6,816 nucleotides of DNA, from contig CAZDHT010000274.1 in NCBI GenBank assembly GCA_964505325.1, forward strand, positions 1 to 6,816, given 5' to 3'. This document shows, piece after piece, positions 1-6,066 of the stretch. Positions within the stretch are counted from its first letter, which is position 1; every line of letters begins with the position of its first letter. The stretch comes from CAZDHT01 sp964505325. Lineage in GTDB: Bacteria > Planctomycetota > PUPC01. The position numbers and the translations under genes were made by a program. The notes beneath the pieces are model-generated. The model was not told where the DNA came from, searched no databases, and saw only the letters and a program-made list of their open reading frames with translations.

Positions 1-446
1 GCCGCGCCTACTACGTGATGACGCTCCAGTCCTGCTCGATGCGGTGCTGCATCTCGTTCGGCACGTTCTTCGCGCATCGGGAGGCGGTCGTCGAGGAGGG
101 GGTGTACATCGGGGCCTACTGCATCATCGGTCGGGCCCACATTGGTGCAAAGACGCAGATCGCGTCGAACGTGCACGTCCTGAGCGGGGGGCACCAGCAC
201 ACGCGCGACGAGCTGGGGAACATCACGGGCTCTGAAGAGGGTTCCTTCGACGAGATCACCATCGGCCCAAACTGTTGGATCGGAACATCGGCAATCGTGA
301 TGGCCGACGTCGGCGAGGGATCCACGATCGGCGCCGGCTCCGTAGTGACGAAAGAAATCCCGCCGAAGGTCGTGGCCGTGGGCAATCCCGCGCGGGTCAT
401 CAAAGAAGCCCAGCCCGTTTCCGAGCCCGGGCCGGGCGGCGCTTGA
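1..446 (+). CDS. Left-handed beta-helix (hexapeptide-repeat) acyltransferase, 5' end missing
   Basis: The reading frame is open from base 3 to the TGA at 444-446, giving 147 visible residues; the start lies upstream of the window. The visible part has imperfect hexapeptide repeats (VYIGAYCIIG, AHIGAKTQIA, ITIGPNCWIG, STIGAGSVVT), the pattern of a left-handed parallel beta-helix. A loop with GGHQHTRD (first His at visible residue 64) lies between the coils and is the likely site of the catalytic histidine. The end, VAVGNPARVIKE, is typical of the serine-acetyltransferase, maltose-acetyltransferase and WcaF-like group. Such enzymes move an acetyl or other acyl group from CoA to a sugar or small acceptor, often in capsule, O-antigen or exopolysaccharide synthesis. 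The Cys-rich entry RCCISFGTFFAH is a recurring N-terminal feature of one polysaccharide-linked subgroup as I recall it. The acceptor cannot be read from sequence. The last 15 or so residues are a low-complexity Pro/Gly tail. Confidence 0.9.
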   Translation, partial: RAYYVMTLQSCSMRCCISFGTFFAHREAVVEEGVYIGAYCIIGRAHIGAKTQIASNVHVLSGGHQHTRDELGNITGSEEGSFDEITIGPNCWIGTSAIVMADVGEGSTIGAGSVVTKEIPPKVVAVGNPARVIKEAQPVSEPGPGGA

Positions 447-460
447 CGCGCTCCCGCCCG
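433..460. repeat. GC-rich 7-base inverted repeat spanning the acyltransferase stop and the -35
   Basis: CGGGCGG (433-439) and CCGCCCG (454-460) are perfectly complementary, with a 14-base loop that holds the acyltransferase stop codon and the TTGACG box. It could form a stem-loop at the end of the upstream message or an operator over the promoter. No T-run follows, so it is not a classical intrinsic terminator. In DNA this GC-rich it may be chance. Confidence 0.35.
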
Positions 461-471
461 CCAACTAGAAT
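443..471 (+). promoter_or_regulatory. Sigma-70-type promoter for the DUF2851 gene
   Basis: The -35 TTGACG (443-448) and -10 TAGAAT (466-471) are separated by exactly 17 bases, each matching the consensus at 5 of 6 positions. The -35 overlaps the TGA of the upstream acyltransferase. Transcription would start near 478, leaving a leader of about 30 bases before ATG 508. The same GCTTGACG octamer with a 17-base spacer recurs at two other gene starts in the window, which strengthens the call. Confidence 0.75.
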
Positions 472-507
472 CCGCTCAACCTACTTCTCGCCTGGACGGG
501 AGTTTGC

Positions 508-2046
508 ATGGGCCATTCGCCGTTCCGCCCGCAGCCGTGTGATTACTTCGCGCCCCTCTATCGCGAGTTGGCCGAGTCCATCGTGCGGGAGCCCTCGCCG
601 CCGGAGGTGCGCCAGAGCGTGCGCGAGCGCCTGATCCGCTGCCTGTGGTTCGACCAGGAATTCGAGGAGGTGCTGCGAACTGACACCGATCAGGCCCTGA
701 CCGTGCTGTCGCCGGGATGGTGGAACCTGGAGTCGGGGCCGGATTTCAAGAACGCCGCCATGAAGATCAGCGGCGGCAAACCGGCCAAGGGCGACGTCGA
801 GACCCACGTTTACGCGTCGGGCTGGACTCAACACGGCCACCACAAAGACCCGGCGTACAACCGCGTTATCCTCCACGTGGTGATGTGGAACGACACCGGC
901 GCGGCCACCACGGTGCGTCAGGACGGCGCCGACATCCCGATCCTCTCACTCGACCGATACGTCGGCCGGACGGTTGACGAGTTGACGGAGGTCCTCAACA
1001 CCGAGGAATATCCGCACGTGAGCGCCGGCAACGCCGGCCGATGCCAGGAGCTCCTGCGCCGACACGCCGTTGATCCCGAGTGGATCGGCCAGTTTCTGGA
1101 TCACGCCGGCGACGAGCGGATGCTCAAGAAGGCCGACCGGTTCGCACAGATGCCCGAGGCCGGCAGCCCGGAAGGTATTCTGTACGTCAGCCTGATGGAG
1201 GCGGCCGGGTTCAAGAAAAACAAGAAGCCCATGAGCCGGCTCGCACGCCTCGTCCCGCTCGAAGCCGCCACCCGCCTGTTCGATGAGGGCGGCATCGTCC
1301 CGTTGCAGGCGGCGCTGTTCGGAATGTCGGGGCTGATTCCCGAGCAGCTCGAACTGGCCGGCGCCGAGCCGGACACCGAGACGGCGGCATATCTGACACA
1401 ACTGCGCAGCGCATGGGCCGAGGTGAGAGATTCCCTCGAGGGCCGTCCGATGGAACCGCGAGCGTGGACGTTCAGCGGCACGCGGCCGGCAAACTACCCG
1501 ACGCGGAGAATGGCGGGCATCTCCAGGCTGCTGGAGAAGGCGGCGGAGTCAGGCGGGCTGATCCCTGCCATCGAGCGCGCGCTGCGCCGGGCCCCGGCGG
1601 CGCCCTCGCGCCGTGTCGCGCGCAGCCCCGCGGCCAAAGCGGTCATCGAGCTCCTCACCGGCGTCGCCGACGAATACTGGAGTTGGCGGACGACGTTCGG
1701 AGGCAAGAAGCTGCGGTCGAAAACCAAGCTCTTCGGAGCCAATCGGGCCGCCATCATGTTTGTGGACGCCATCGTGCCGATCGTGCTCGCCGCCGCCCGA
1801 ACTCGCGAGGACCGCGACATCGAGAACCGGCTCCACCGCGCCTATGCCACGCTCCCGAAGCTCCCCGCCAACAGCGTGCTCCGGTTCATGGCCTCGCGCA
1901 TCTTCGGCGGCGAGCTGCCGGCAGACGAGGTGATTACGTCGGCGCGCCGGCAGCAGGGGCTGCTGCAACTGTTTCGTGACTACTGCGAGAACGATTCCCA
2001 AGGCTGCCGCCGGTGTGCCTTCGCCGAAGCGCTGGAGACAGGGTGA
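508..2046 (+). CDS. DUF2851 family protein, function unknown
   Basis: A complete 512-residue protein. ATG 508 is preceded by GGGAG at 498-502 with 5 bases between, and lies about 30 bases after the predicted transcription start. The N-terminal third carries the DUF2851 (Pfam PF11013) core: RCLWFDQEF near 44-52, a SPGWWNLESGPDF block at 68-80, then GDVETHVYASGW (95-106), HGHHKDPAYN (109-118) and RVILHVV (119-125). The C-terminus has a conserved-looking cysteine cluster, C493-x6-C500-x2-C503, which could bind metal. The length fits the long members of the family. There is no signal peptide or membrane segment, so it is probably cytoplasmic. The family has no established function. The P78-D79 and E98-x-H100 pair resembles a nuclease-like PD-(D/E)xK arrangement, but this is speculation. 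It appears to be transcribed alone from its own promoter. Confidence 0.92.
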   Translation: MGHSPFRPQPCDYFAPLYRELAESIVREPSPPEVRQSVRERLIRCLWFDQEFEEVLRTDTDQALTVLSPGWWNLESGPDFKNAAMKISGGKPAKGDVETHVYASGWTQHGHHKDPAYNRVILHVVMWNDTGAATTVRQDGADIPILSLDRYVGRTVDELTEVLNTEEYPHVSAGNAGRCQELLRRHAVDPEWIGQFLDHAGDERMLKKADRFAQMPEAGSPEGILYVSLMEAAGFKKNKKPMSRLARLVPLEAATRLFDEGGIVPLQAALFGMSGLIPEQLELAGAEPDTETAAYLTQLRSAWAEVRDSLEGRPMEPRAWTFSGTRPANYPTRRMAGISRLLEKAAESGGLIPAIERALRRAPAAPSRRVARSPAAKAVIELLTGVADEYWSWRTTFGGKKLRSKTKLFGANRAAIMFVDAIVPIVLAAARTREDRDIENRLHRAYATLPKLPANSVLRFMASRIFGGELPADEVITSARRQQGLLQLFRDYCENDSQGCRRCAFAEALETG

Positions 2047-2132
2047 ACCGCGCATGGCGCTGGCGAATGCGGCGAGCGGACAGTGCGCGACCGCCGTGAA
2101 ACGCCGCCCCCGGCCGGCCTGGGTGCGGGTCC

Positions 2133-2174
2133 TGCGGCTTGACGCGAGGCATTGCCGCACGTACACTGCACGTG
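2133..2174. repeat. Two small inverted repeats overlapping the lipoprotein promoter
   Basis: TGCGGC (2133-2138) pairs with GCCGCA (2154-2159) across the -35 and most of the spacer. CACGT (2158-2162) pairs with ACGTG (2170-2174) across the -10, and GCACGT is also directly repeated at 2157-2162 and 2168-2173, 11 bases apart. Repeats centred on promoter boxes are where an operator would sit. The arms are short, so chance is possible. Confidence 0.3.
2139..2167 (+). promoter_or_regulatory. Sigma-70-type promoter for the large lipoprotein gene
   Basis: The -35 TTGACG (2139-2144) and -10 TACACT (2162-2167) have 17 bases between them. The -10 matches consensus at 4 of 6 positions, the weakest of the three in the window. 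Predicted transcription start is near 2174, about 42 bases before GTG 2216. The promoter excludes the far-upstream ATG 1976 as the start on this transcript. Confidence 0.7.
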
Positions 2175-2204
2175 ATTTCACCCGGTCATGTTTCGCCGAT
2201 TGGC

Positions 2205-2210
2205 AGGAGG
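2205..2210 (+). promoter_or_regulatory. Consensus ribosome binding site fixing GTG 2216
   Basis: AGGAGG, the full Shine-Dalgarno consensus, ends 5 bases before GTG 2216. It sets the start of the large lipoprotein gene to that GTG, immediately before a hydrophobic signal-peptide-like segment. Confidence 0.85.
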
Positions 2211-2215
2211 CGCCC

Positions 2216-5212
2216 GTGGGTCATAGGATAGCTTGTGCTGCCCTCTGGTTGGTCGCGGTCGCCACGTCCGGCGGCTGCTCGCTGTTCCCGCCGCGCCCTG
2301 TGCCGCTGGACAGGCCGACGCACGTCATTGTCGCCGCCATCGACGGAATCCGGGCGGCGGACATTCATCCCTCGCGGACCCCACACCTCGCCTTGATCCT
2401 GCGCGACGGCGCCTACACGTGGAATCTCGAAGTCCGAAAGCCCGAGGACCGTGTCGCCACGTATGCCGAAGCTCTGACCGCCCTGCCGATATCGCGTCGC
2501 ATCCAGATGACTCCGGCCGAACGAGCGCGGCGCTCTGTGTTTGTGCGTTGCCGAAGGGCCGGGCTGCGCGCCGCCTCGGTCTTGCGCAGTTGGCACGAGC
2601 TTTGGCCGCTCGACCCGGAAGGGATCCGTCTGCCGGCCAGCGCGGACAGCCCGGTGGGGGCCGGCTCCGCCGCAGCCGCACATCTTCTCGCCGAACGCCC
2701 CGCGTTTCTGTTCGTCGAGCTGTCGAAAGGAAAGGACAAGATCGAAGACTGCGACGCGGCCCTGGGGAAGATCTTCGCCGCGATCAGCCAGGCCGGCATC
2801 GAGGAGCAAACCACCGTGATCGTCGTCTCAGCGGGAGCCCCTCGCCCAGCCTGGATGATCCGCGGCCCCGGCACTCGGCACGGCCATGAGCTCGCCTCCC
2901 CGGTCGCCGCGACAGACACGGTGGCCACCGCGGCCGAACTTCTCAGTCTGCCACGACAGGATACCCTGGGCAAGATTGTGATCGGTGCGTTCCGCGCGTG
3001 GTCCCGCGAGCCGATGTCCAAGGGGGAGCGCATCGTGCCTCGCGGCTCGATCCGTGGGCGGGTACTGCGGCCGAATGGCAAGCCCATGGCAAATGCTTCG
3101 GTGCTGTTGGTCAAGAATGAGCCGGTCGACGGCATCCCCGAGCGCTGCGTCGACACCGGTCGCGAGGGCGAGTTCAGGTTCGATAGTGTCCCGGCGGGCA
3201 AGTACGACTATGTCTTCGTCTTCGACAACGTCCCGGGGCCGCTCCGGCGCAGCCTGCTGGTGAGACAGGACTTCGTGGTCAAGCGCGACGAGACGATCCG
3301 CCCCATGTTTCACTACCGGCGAATCCGCGGCCCGGACAAATCCCGGCCGATCCCGCCGGCCAAGGCCGCCGCGTCATTCCTGGACGATGACCGGATAGCA
3401 AGCCTTGTCCGCGCATGCCGGACGGATTTCGCCCCTCCCGTGCTCGCTGCCGACGTGCTCTCCGGCAGGCGCGTACGGACAAGCCTGATCCGCGAGTGGC
3501 TGATCGGCTCCGCGCAGAAGCTGCGATCCAGGCTCAAGGAGGACCCCGTTGACAGCATTATGCTGGCCGAGATGACCGATCTGGCCGCCGCATACGACGT
3601 CAACCGCGCCGGCGGGCTGCTGACCGACCCGGAAGAGCGGGAGCTCCGCGCCGCGTTGAAGCTCGCGGCCGTCCAACTGCTGAGCGCACACGACCGGAAG
3701 AAGCTCGCCAAGAACTCCGGCGCTTACGTCCCGCTGGCGGTGATCGCCGGGGCGCTCAAGCCGTCCCGGCTCTCGGCGAAATGGCTCGGCCGGGCGGACG
3801 CGATGTTCAAGGAGCGGTTCACGACGCTTATCCGCCAAGCCGAATGGGCTCCGTCGAGCATTGATCACCAGGAGTTGTGCGCAGTCCTCCAGTACGCGCT
3901 GGTCAACCGGGCACTGGGCTGCGGCAACTACCTGAACGAGGAGCTCGAGCGGGTCGTTGACCTGGCCGCCGTGTGCCTTACGCCGGAGCAGCGGCGGCCC
4001 CACCCGTCGGGCCGCGCAGCACAGCCGGCGAAGGAGCTGGGCTTCCTGGGCCTGGCGAAGTCGGCGTTTTCCGACCGCAGGCTCGGGCTGAGAATGCGGG
4101 CGCTGTGGGAAATGTGCGGGTCGCCGTATTGGGCGCCCCGGGGCAGCCAGTCCCTGCTTGGCACACTCCTCACGGCGGCGGCGAGCCCGATGGAACGGAC
4201 GCTCGCACCCGTCCCCAGCGAACACCTGACGAAGACGACCGCCCTGTTGACGAGACAGTGGGGGACGCCGAACGAGTGGCTGGTGTACGTCAGCGGGTGG
4301 GATATCGACCTGCACGTCGGCGCAGCCAGGCTGGCCACGATCAACTCGCGCCTGCTGAAGGGGCAGGTATCGCTGAAGCCACACGTGTTGCGGTTCTATA
4401 CGTCCCCCGGATACGATTACATGCTGCTCGGCGGGCGGGTCTCGCACGGCCGCCGGAAGAATCTCGCCGCCTATCGGCACGTCCTCTTCAACAAGCTCAC
4501 GGGTTACCTCATCGTGTCCGACGACCTGCCCGCTGGGTTTTTGTCGTCGATTGAAGTTCAGGCGGCGGGCGCGGTGCGTCGCGAGGTCATGGTGGGAGCC
4601 GGGGGCCTCGAAGCGCAGATTCTCGCCTTGGCCGCGGCTCGCGCCACGCGAGACAACACCGTCACCTTCACAAGCATGTCCGGAAGACCTACGATGGTCA
4701 TCTGTCCGCCGCCGGCCGGCGCCAAGGCCGGTGCCGCCAAGCTCGGCGTGTGGGACGTGACGCTGGCCAGCCTGGCCTCCGACATCTCGAAGGGCTCGGG
4801 CGGAACACATCTCGTCTTGACCACCGACCGCGGCGCAGAGTTTGTCCGGCTGGCCCGCATACCGGCCCACGTGGCCGGCAACGTGGAAGACACCATGATG
4901 GAGGGCTCGGTAGGCGTCATCCGGCGCGGCAGCACGTCGACCGACCTGATTCTGATCGACGCCGCGTGGGCGCAGAGCGACGACCTCCGGCTCCGACTCC
5001 GGCGCGGGCGCGGATACGTGACCATTCACCGCGCCGGGCGCGCCTGGGGTTGGAGCGAGGGACCCGGGCGCCAGGTGACGGTGTCCCTGGGCGAAAAAGG
5101 GCGGCGGCGGCCACGCCTGAAGGTCGATGGGAAGAGCCACAGCCTGAAGACGATGGACGGGCGGGCGCAGTTCTTCTTGCGGTCGGGCCCACATCGCTTC
5201 AGCGTACAATGA
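2216..5212 (+). CDS. Large predicted lipoprotein: degenerate alkaline-phosphatase-like domain, carboxypeptidase-regulatory-like domain, possible heparinase II/III-like module
   Basis: A 998-residue protein from GTG 2216, chosen for the AGGAGG site, the promoter just upstream and the signal peptide that follows. Residues 1-20 are a hydrophobic signal ending SGGC, so C21 is a candidate lipidation site, though the lipobox lacks the usual Leu at -3. Residues 36-260 follow the phosphodiesterase/alkaline-phosphatase fold: AIDG (41-44), TPHLALILRDGAYT (55-68), TTVIVVS (199-205), and GPGTRHGHELASPVAATDT (217-235), which closely resembles the 'GPG-K-GHEL-TPV-T-DTA' segment of that superfamily. The expected nucleophile, the mid-domain metal-binding Asp/His and the DHG motif are absent, so it is probably catalytically dead. 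Residues 278-366 look like a carboxypeptidase-regulatory-like beta-sandwich (GSIRGRVLRPNGKPMANASV; FRFDSVPAGKYDY). Residues 385-640 are mostly helical. Residues 670-998 are beta-rich, with YRHVLFNKLTGYLIVSDDL (753-771) recalling the start of the heparinase II/III beta-sandwich; this assignment is tentative. Likely envelope-located and transcribed alone. Confidence 0.82.
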   Translation: MGHRIACAALWLVAVATSGGCSLFPPRPVPLDRPTHVIVAAIDGIRAADIHPSRTPHLALILRDGAYTWNLEVRKPEDRVATYAEALTALPISRRIQMTPAERARRSVFVRCRRAGLRAASVLRSWHELWPLDPEGIRLPASADSPVGAGSAAAAHLLAERPAFLFVELSKGKDKIEDCDAALGKIFAAISQAGIEEQTTVIVVSAGAPRPAWMIRGPGTRHGHELASPVAATDTVATAAELLSLPRQDTLGKIVIGAFRAWSREPMSKGERIVPRGSIRGRVLRPNGKPMANASVLLVKNEPVDGIPERCVDTGREGEFRFDSVPAGKYDYVFVFDNVPGPLRRSLLVRQDFVVKRDETIRPMFHYRRIRGPDKSRPIPPAKAAASFLDDDRIASLVRACRTDFAPPVLAADVLSGRRVRTSLIREWLIGSAQKLRSRLKEDPVDSIMLAEMTDLAAAYDVNRAGGLLTDPEERELRAALKLAAVQLLSAHDRKKLAKNSGAYVPLAVIAGALKPSRLSAKWLGRADAMFKERFTTLIRQAEWAPSSIDHQELCAVLQYALVNRALGCGNYLNEELERVVDLAAVCLTPEQRRPHPSGRAAQPAKELGFLGLAKSAFSDRRLGLRMRALWEMCGSPYWAPRGSQSLLGTLLTAAASPMERTLAPVPSEHLTKTTALLTRQWGTPNEWLVYVSGWDIDLHVGAARLATINSRLLKGQVSLKPHVLRFYTSPGYDYMLLGGRVSHGRRKNLAAYRHVLFNKLTGYLIVSDDLPAGFLSSIEVQAAGAVRREVMVGAGGLEAQILALAAARATRDNTVTFTSMSGRPTMVICPPPAGAKAGAAKLGVWDVTLASLASDISKGSGGTHLVLTTDRGAEFVRLARIPAHVAGNVEDTMMEGSVGVIRRGSTSTDLILIDAAWAQSDDLRLRLRRGRGYVTIHRAGRAWGWSEGPGRQVTVSLGEKGRRRPRLKVDGKSHSLKTMDGRAQFFLRSGPHRFSVQ

Positions 5213-5219
5213 ACGGGCC

Positions 5220-5235
5220 GTCCGGCTTGACGGAC
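5220..5235. repeat. Short inverted repeat around the isomerase -35
   Basis: GTCCG (5220-5224) and CGGAC (5231-5235) flank a 6-base loop, GCTTGA, that carries the first half of the -35. It begins 8 bases after the lipoprotein stop codon. It may be a weak stem-loop at the message end, an operator, or chance. There is no T-run. Confidence 0.3.
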
Positions 5236-5255
5236 AGCGGCGCCGGGTGTATGAT
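5227..5255 (+). promoter_or_regulatory. Sigma-70-type promoter for the isomerase-nitroreductase operon
   Basis: The -35 TTGACG (5227-5232) and -10 TATGAT (5250-5255) are 17 bases apart and each matches consensus at 5 of 6 positions. Transcription would begin near 5262, about 27 bases before ATG 5289. The in-frame GTG at 5247 overlaps the -10 and cannot be a start on this transcript. Confidence 0.78.
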
Positions 5256-5278
5256 CTGGTTCGCAGGGCATCCCTTTC

Positions 5279-5283
5279 GGAGG
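5279..5283 (+). promoter_or_regulatory. Ribosome binding site fixing ATG 5289
   Basis: GGAGG (within GGAGGGG, 5279-5285) lies 5 bases before ATG 5289. It selects this ATG over the in-frame GTG 42 bases upstream. Confidence 0.85.
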
Positions 5284-5288
5284 GGACC

Positions 5289-6047
5289 ATGATCCAGTTC
5301 TCGGTCTGCGTGGAGACGATTTTCACCACGCTTCCCCTGTCCGATCGGATCGAGCATTCCGCCGCCTGCGGGGCCGCGGCGATCGAGTTCTGGCACTGGA
5401 AAGACAAGGATCTCGACGCCATCGCCCGCGCCAAAGAGTCCGCCGGGGTGGACGTGGCCGCGTTCGGCGGCCTGAGCGACACGGCGGCGAATGACCCGTC
5501 CGCCACCGACGCCGCCGTCGAAGACCTGCACGGCGCCATCGAGGCCGCCCGGCAGATCGGCGCCACCGGCCTGATCATACATGGCGGGCAACAACTGGAA
5601 GCCGTCCCCCGCGACGAACAACTGAGAAACGTCGGGGCGGTGATGGCAGCGGCGGCACCCGCTGCCGACCGGGCCCACGTGACCCTGCTCCTCGAGCCGC
5701 GTAACGTCCGGACGGACTTCCCCGGCGGCCTGCTCAGCAAGACCGCCGATGCGCTGACAATCATCGACCAGGTGGACCTGCCGAACGTAAAGATGCTGTT
5801 CGACATTTACCATCAATACGTTACCGAAGGCAGCGTGCTCCACTCGATCGAATCGCACATCGATCGGATCGGGCACTTTCACATCGCCGACGTGCCGGGA
5901 CGCGGCGAGCCGGGAACAGGCGCGCTGGACTTCAAGGAGCTGTTCAAGCTGATCGATTCACTCGACTACGCGGGATACGTGGGGCTTGAGTTCTACCCCG
6001 TCGGCGACCACGTCAAGGCGGTGAGAAGCGTGAGTGATTTTGTGTAA
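5289..6047 (+). CDS. Hydroxypyruvate isomerase-like sugar isomerase/epimerase (AP-endonuclease-2 TIM barrel)
   Basis: A complete 252-residue protein, close to the roughly 258 residues of E. coli Hyi. It has the xylose-isomerase-like TIM-barrel pattern of the Hyi/IolE/IolI group: IEFWHW (32-37) on an early strand, GLIIHGG (94-100), LLLEPRN (133-139), MLFDIYHQ (169-176), IGHFHIADVPGRGEPGTG (194-211) and VGLEFYP (231-237). E136, D172, H198 and E234 are the likely divalent-metal ligands, and H175 lies in the conserved D-x-x-H. The HIADVPGRGEPGTG segment is the best pointer to Hyi-type enzymes, which interconvert hydroxypyruvate and tartronate semialdehyde. Annotations in this superfamily transfer poorly, so another keto/aldo sugar or inositol-type substrate is possible. 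No signal peptide; cytoplasmic. It has its own promoter and precedes a nitroreductase by 19 bases, so the two are very likely co-transcribed. Confidence 0.9.
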   Translation: MIQFSVCVETIFTTLPLSDRIEHSAACGAAAIEFWHWKDKDLDAIARAKESAGVDVAAFGGLSDTAANDPSATDAAVEDLHGAIEAARQIGATGLIIHGGQQLEAVPRDEQLRNVGAVMAAAAPAADRAHVTLLLEPRNVRTDFPGGLLSKTADALTIIDQVDLPNVKMLFDIYHQYVTEGSVLHSIESHIDRIGHFHIADVPGRGEPGTGALDFKELFKLIDSLDYAGYVGLEFYPVGDHVKAVRSVSDFV

Positions 6048-6053
6048 ATGTTT

Positions 6054-6060
6054 GGGAGGT
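6054..6060 (+). promoter_or_regulatory. Ribosome binding site fixing GTG 6067
   Basis: GGGAGGT lies 6 bases before GTG 6067 and 15 before ATG 6076. The spacing favours the GTG as the nitroreductase start. It falls in the 19-base gap after the isomerase stop, and excludes the longer in-frame start at 6034, which would overlap the isomerase gene. Confidence 0.7.
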
Positions 6061-6066
6061 TGCCAA

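Larger units (their letters stand above)
2047..2215 (+). other. Intergenic region between the DUF2851 and lipoprotein genes
   Basis: These 169 bases hold a promoter, two small inverted repeats around it and a strong Shine-Dalgarno site. The frame of the next gene stays open back into DUF2851, but nothing in that extension looks like protein, and it would put the promoter inside the coding region. No convincing intrinsic terminator for DUF2851 is visible. Confidence 0.7.

Noticed and set aside
2100..2130. GC-rich stretch after DUF2851 as an intrinsic terminator
   Set aside because: It contains short palindromes such as GGCCGGCC but no long stem and no T-run.
1549..2181. Antisense open frame of 210 codons opposite the DUF2851 C-terminus
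   Set aside because: It is a shadow of a confirmed gene, with no family resemblance.
1976..2215. In-frame 5' extension of the large lipoprotein gene to ATG 1976 (would make 1078 residues)
   Set aside because: It overlaps the end of DUF2851 by 71 bases, runs through the promoter at 2139-2167, has shadow-like composition, and would bury the signal peptide. GTG 2216 has a perfect Shine-Dalgarno site.
5247..5288. Upstream GTG start for the isomerase
   Set aside because: The GTG abuts and overlaps the predicted -10, and ATG 5289 has the better ribosome binding site and matches the N-terminus of the family.
3374..5806. Antisense open frame of 810 codons on the - strand
   Set aside because: It lies opposite two well-supported genes and crosses the promoter region between them. 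Its product is Arg/Ala/Pro/Gly-rich with no recognisable domain, as expected from high-GC3 coding on the other strand.
5199..5882. Antisense open frame of 227 codons opposite the isomerase
   Set aside because: It has no recognisable motif and is explained by the codon bias of the isomerase gene on the + strand.
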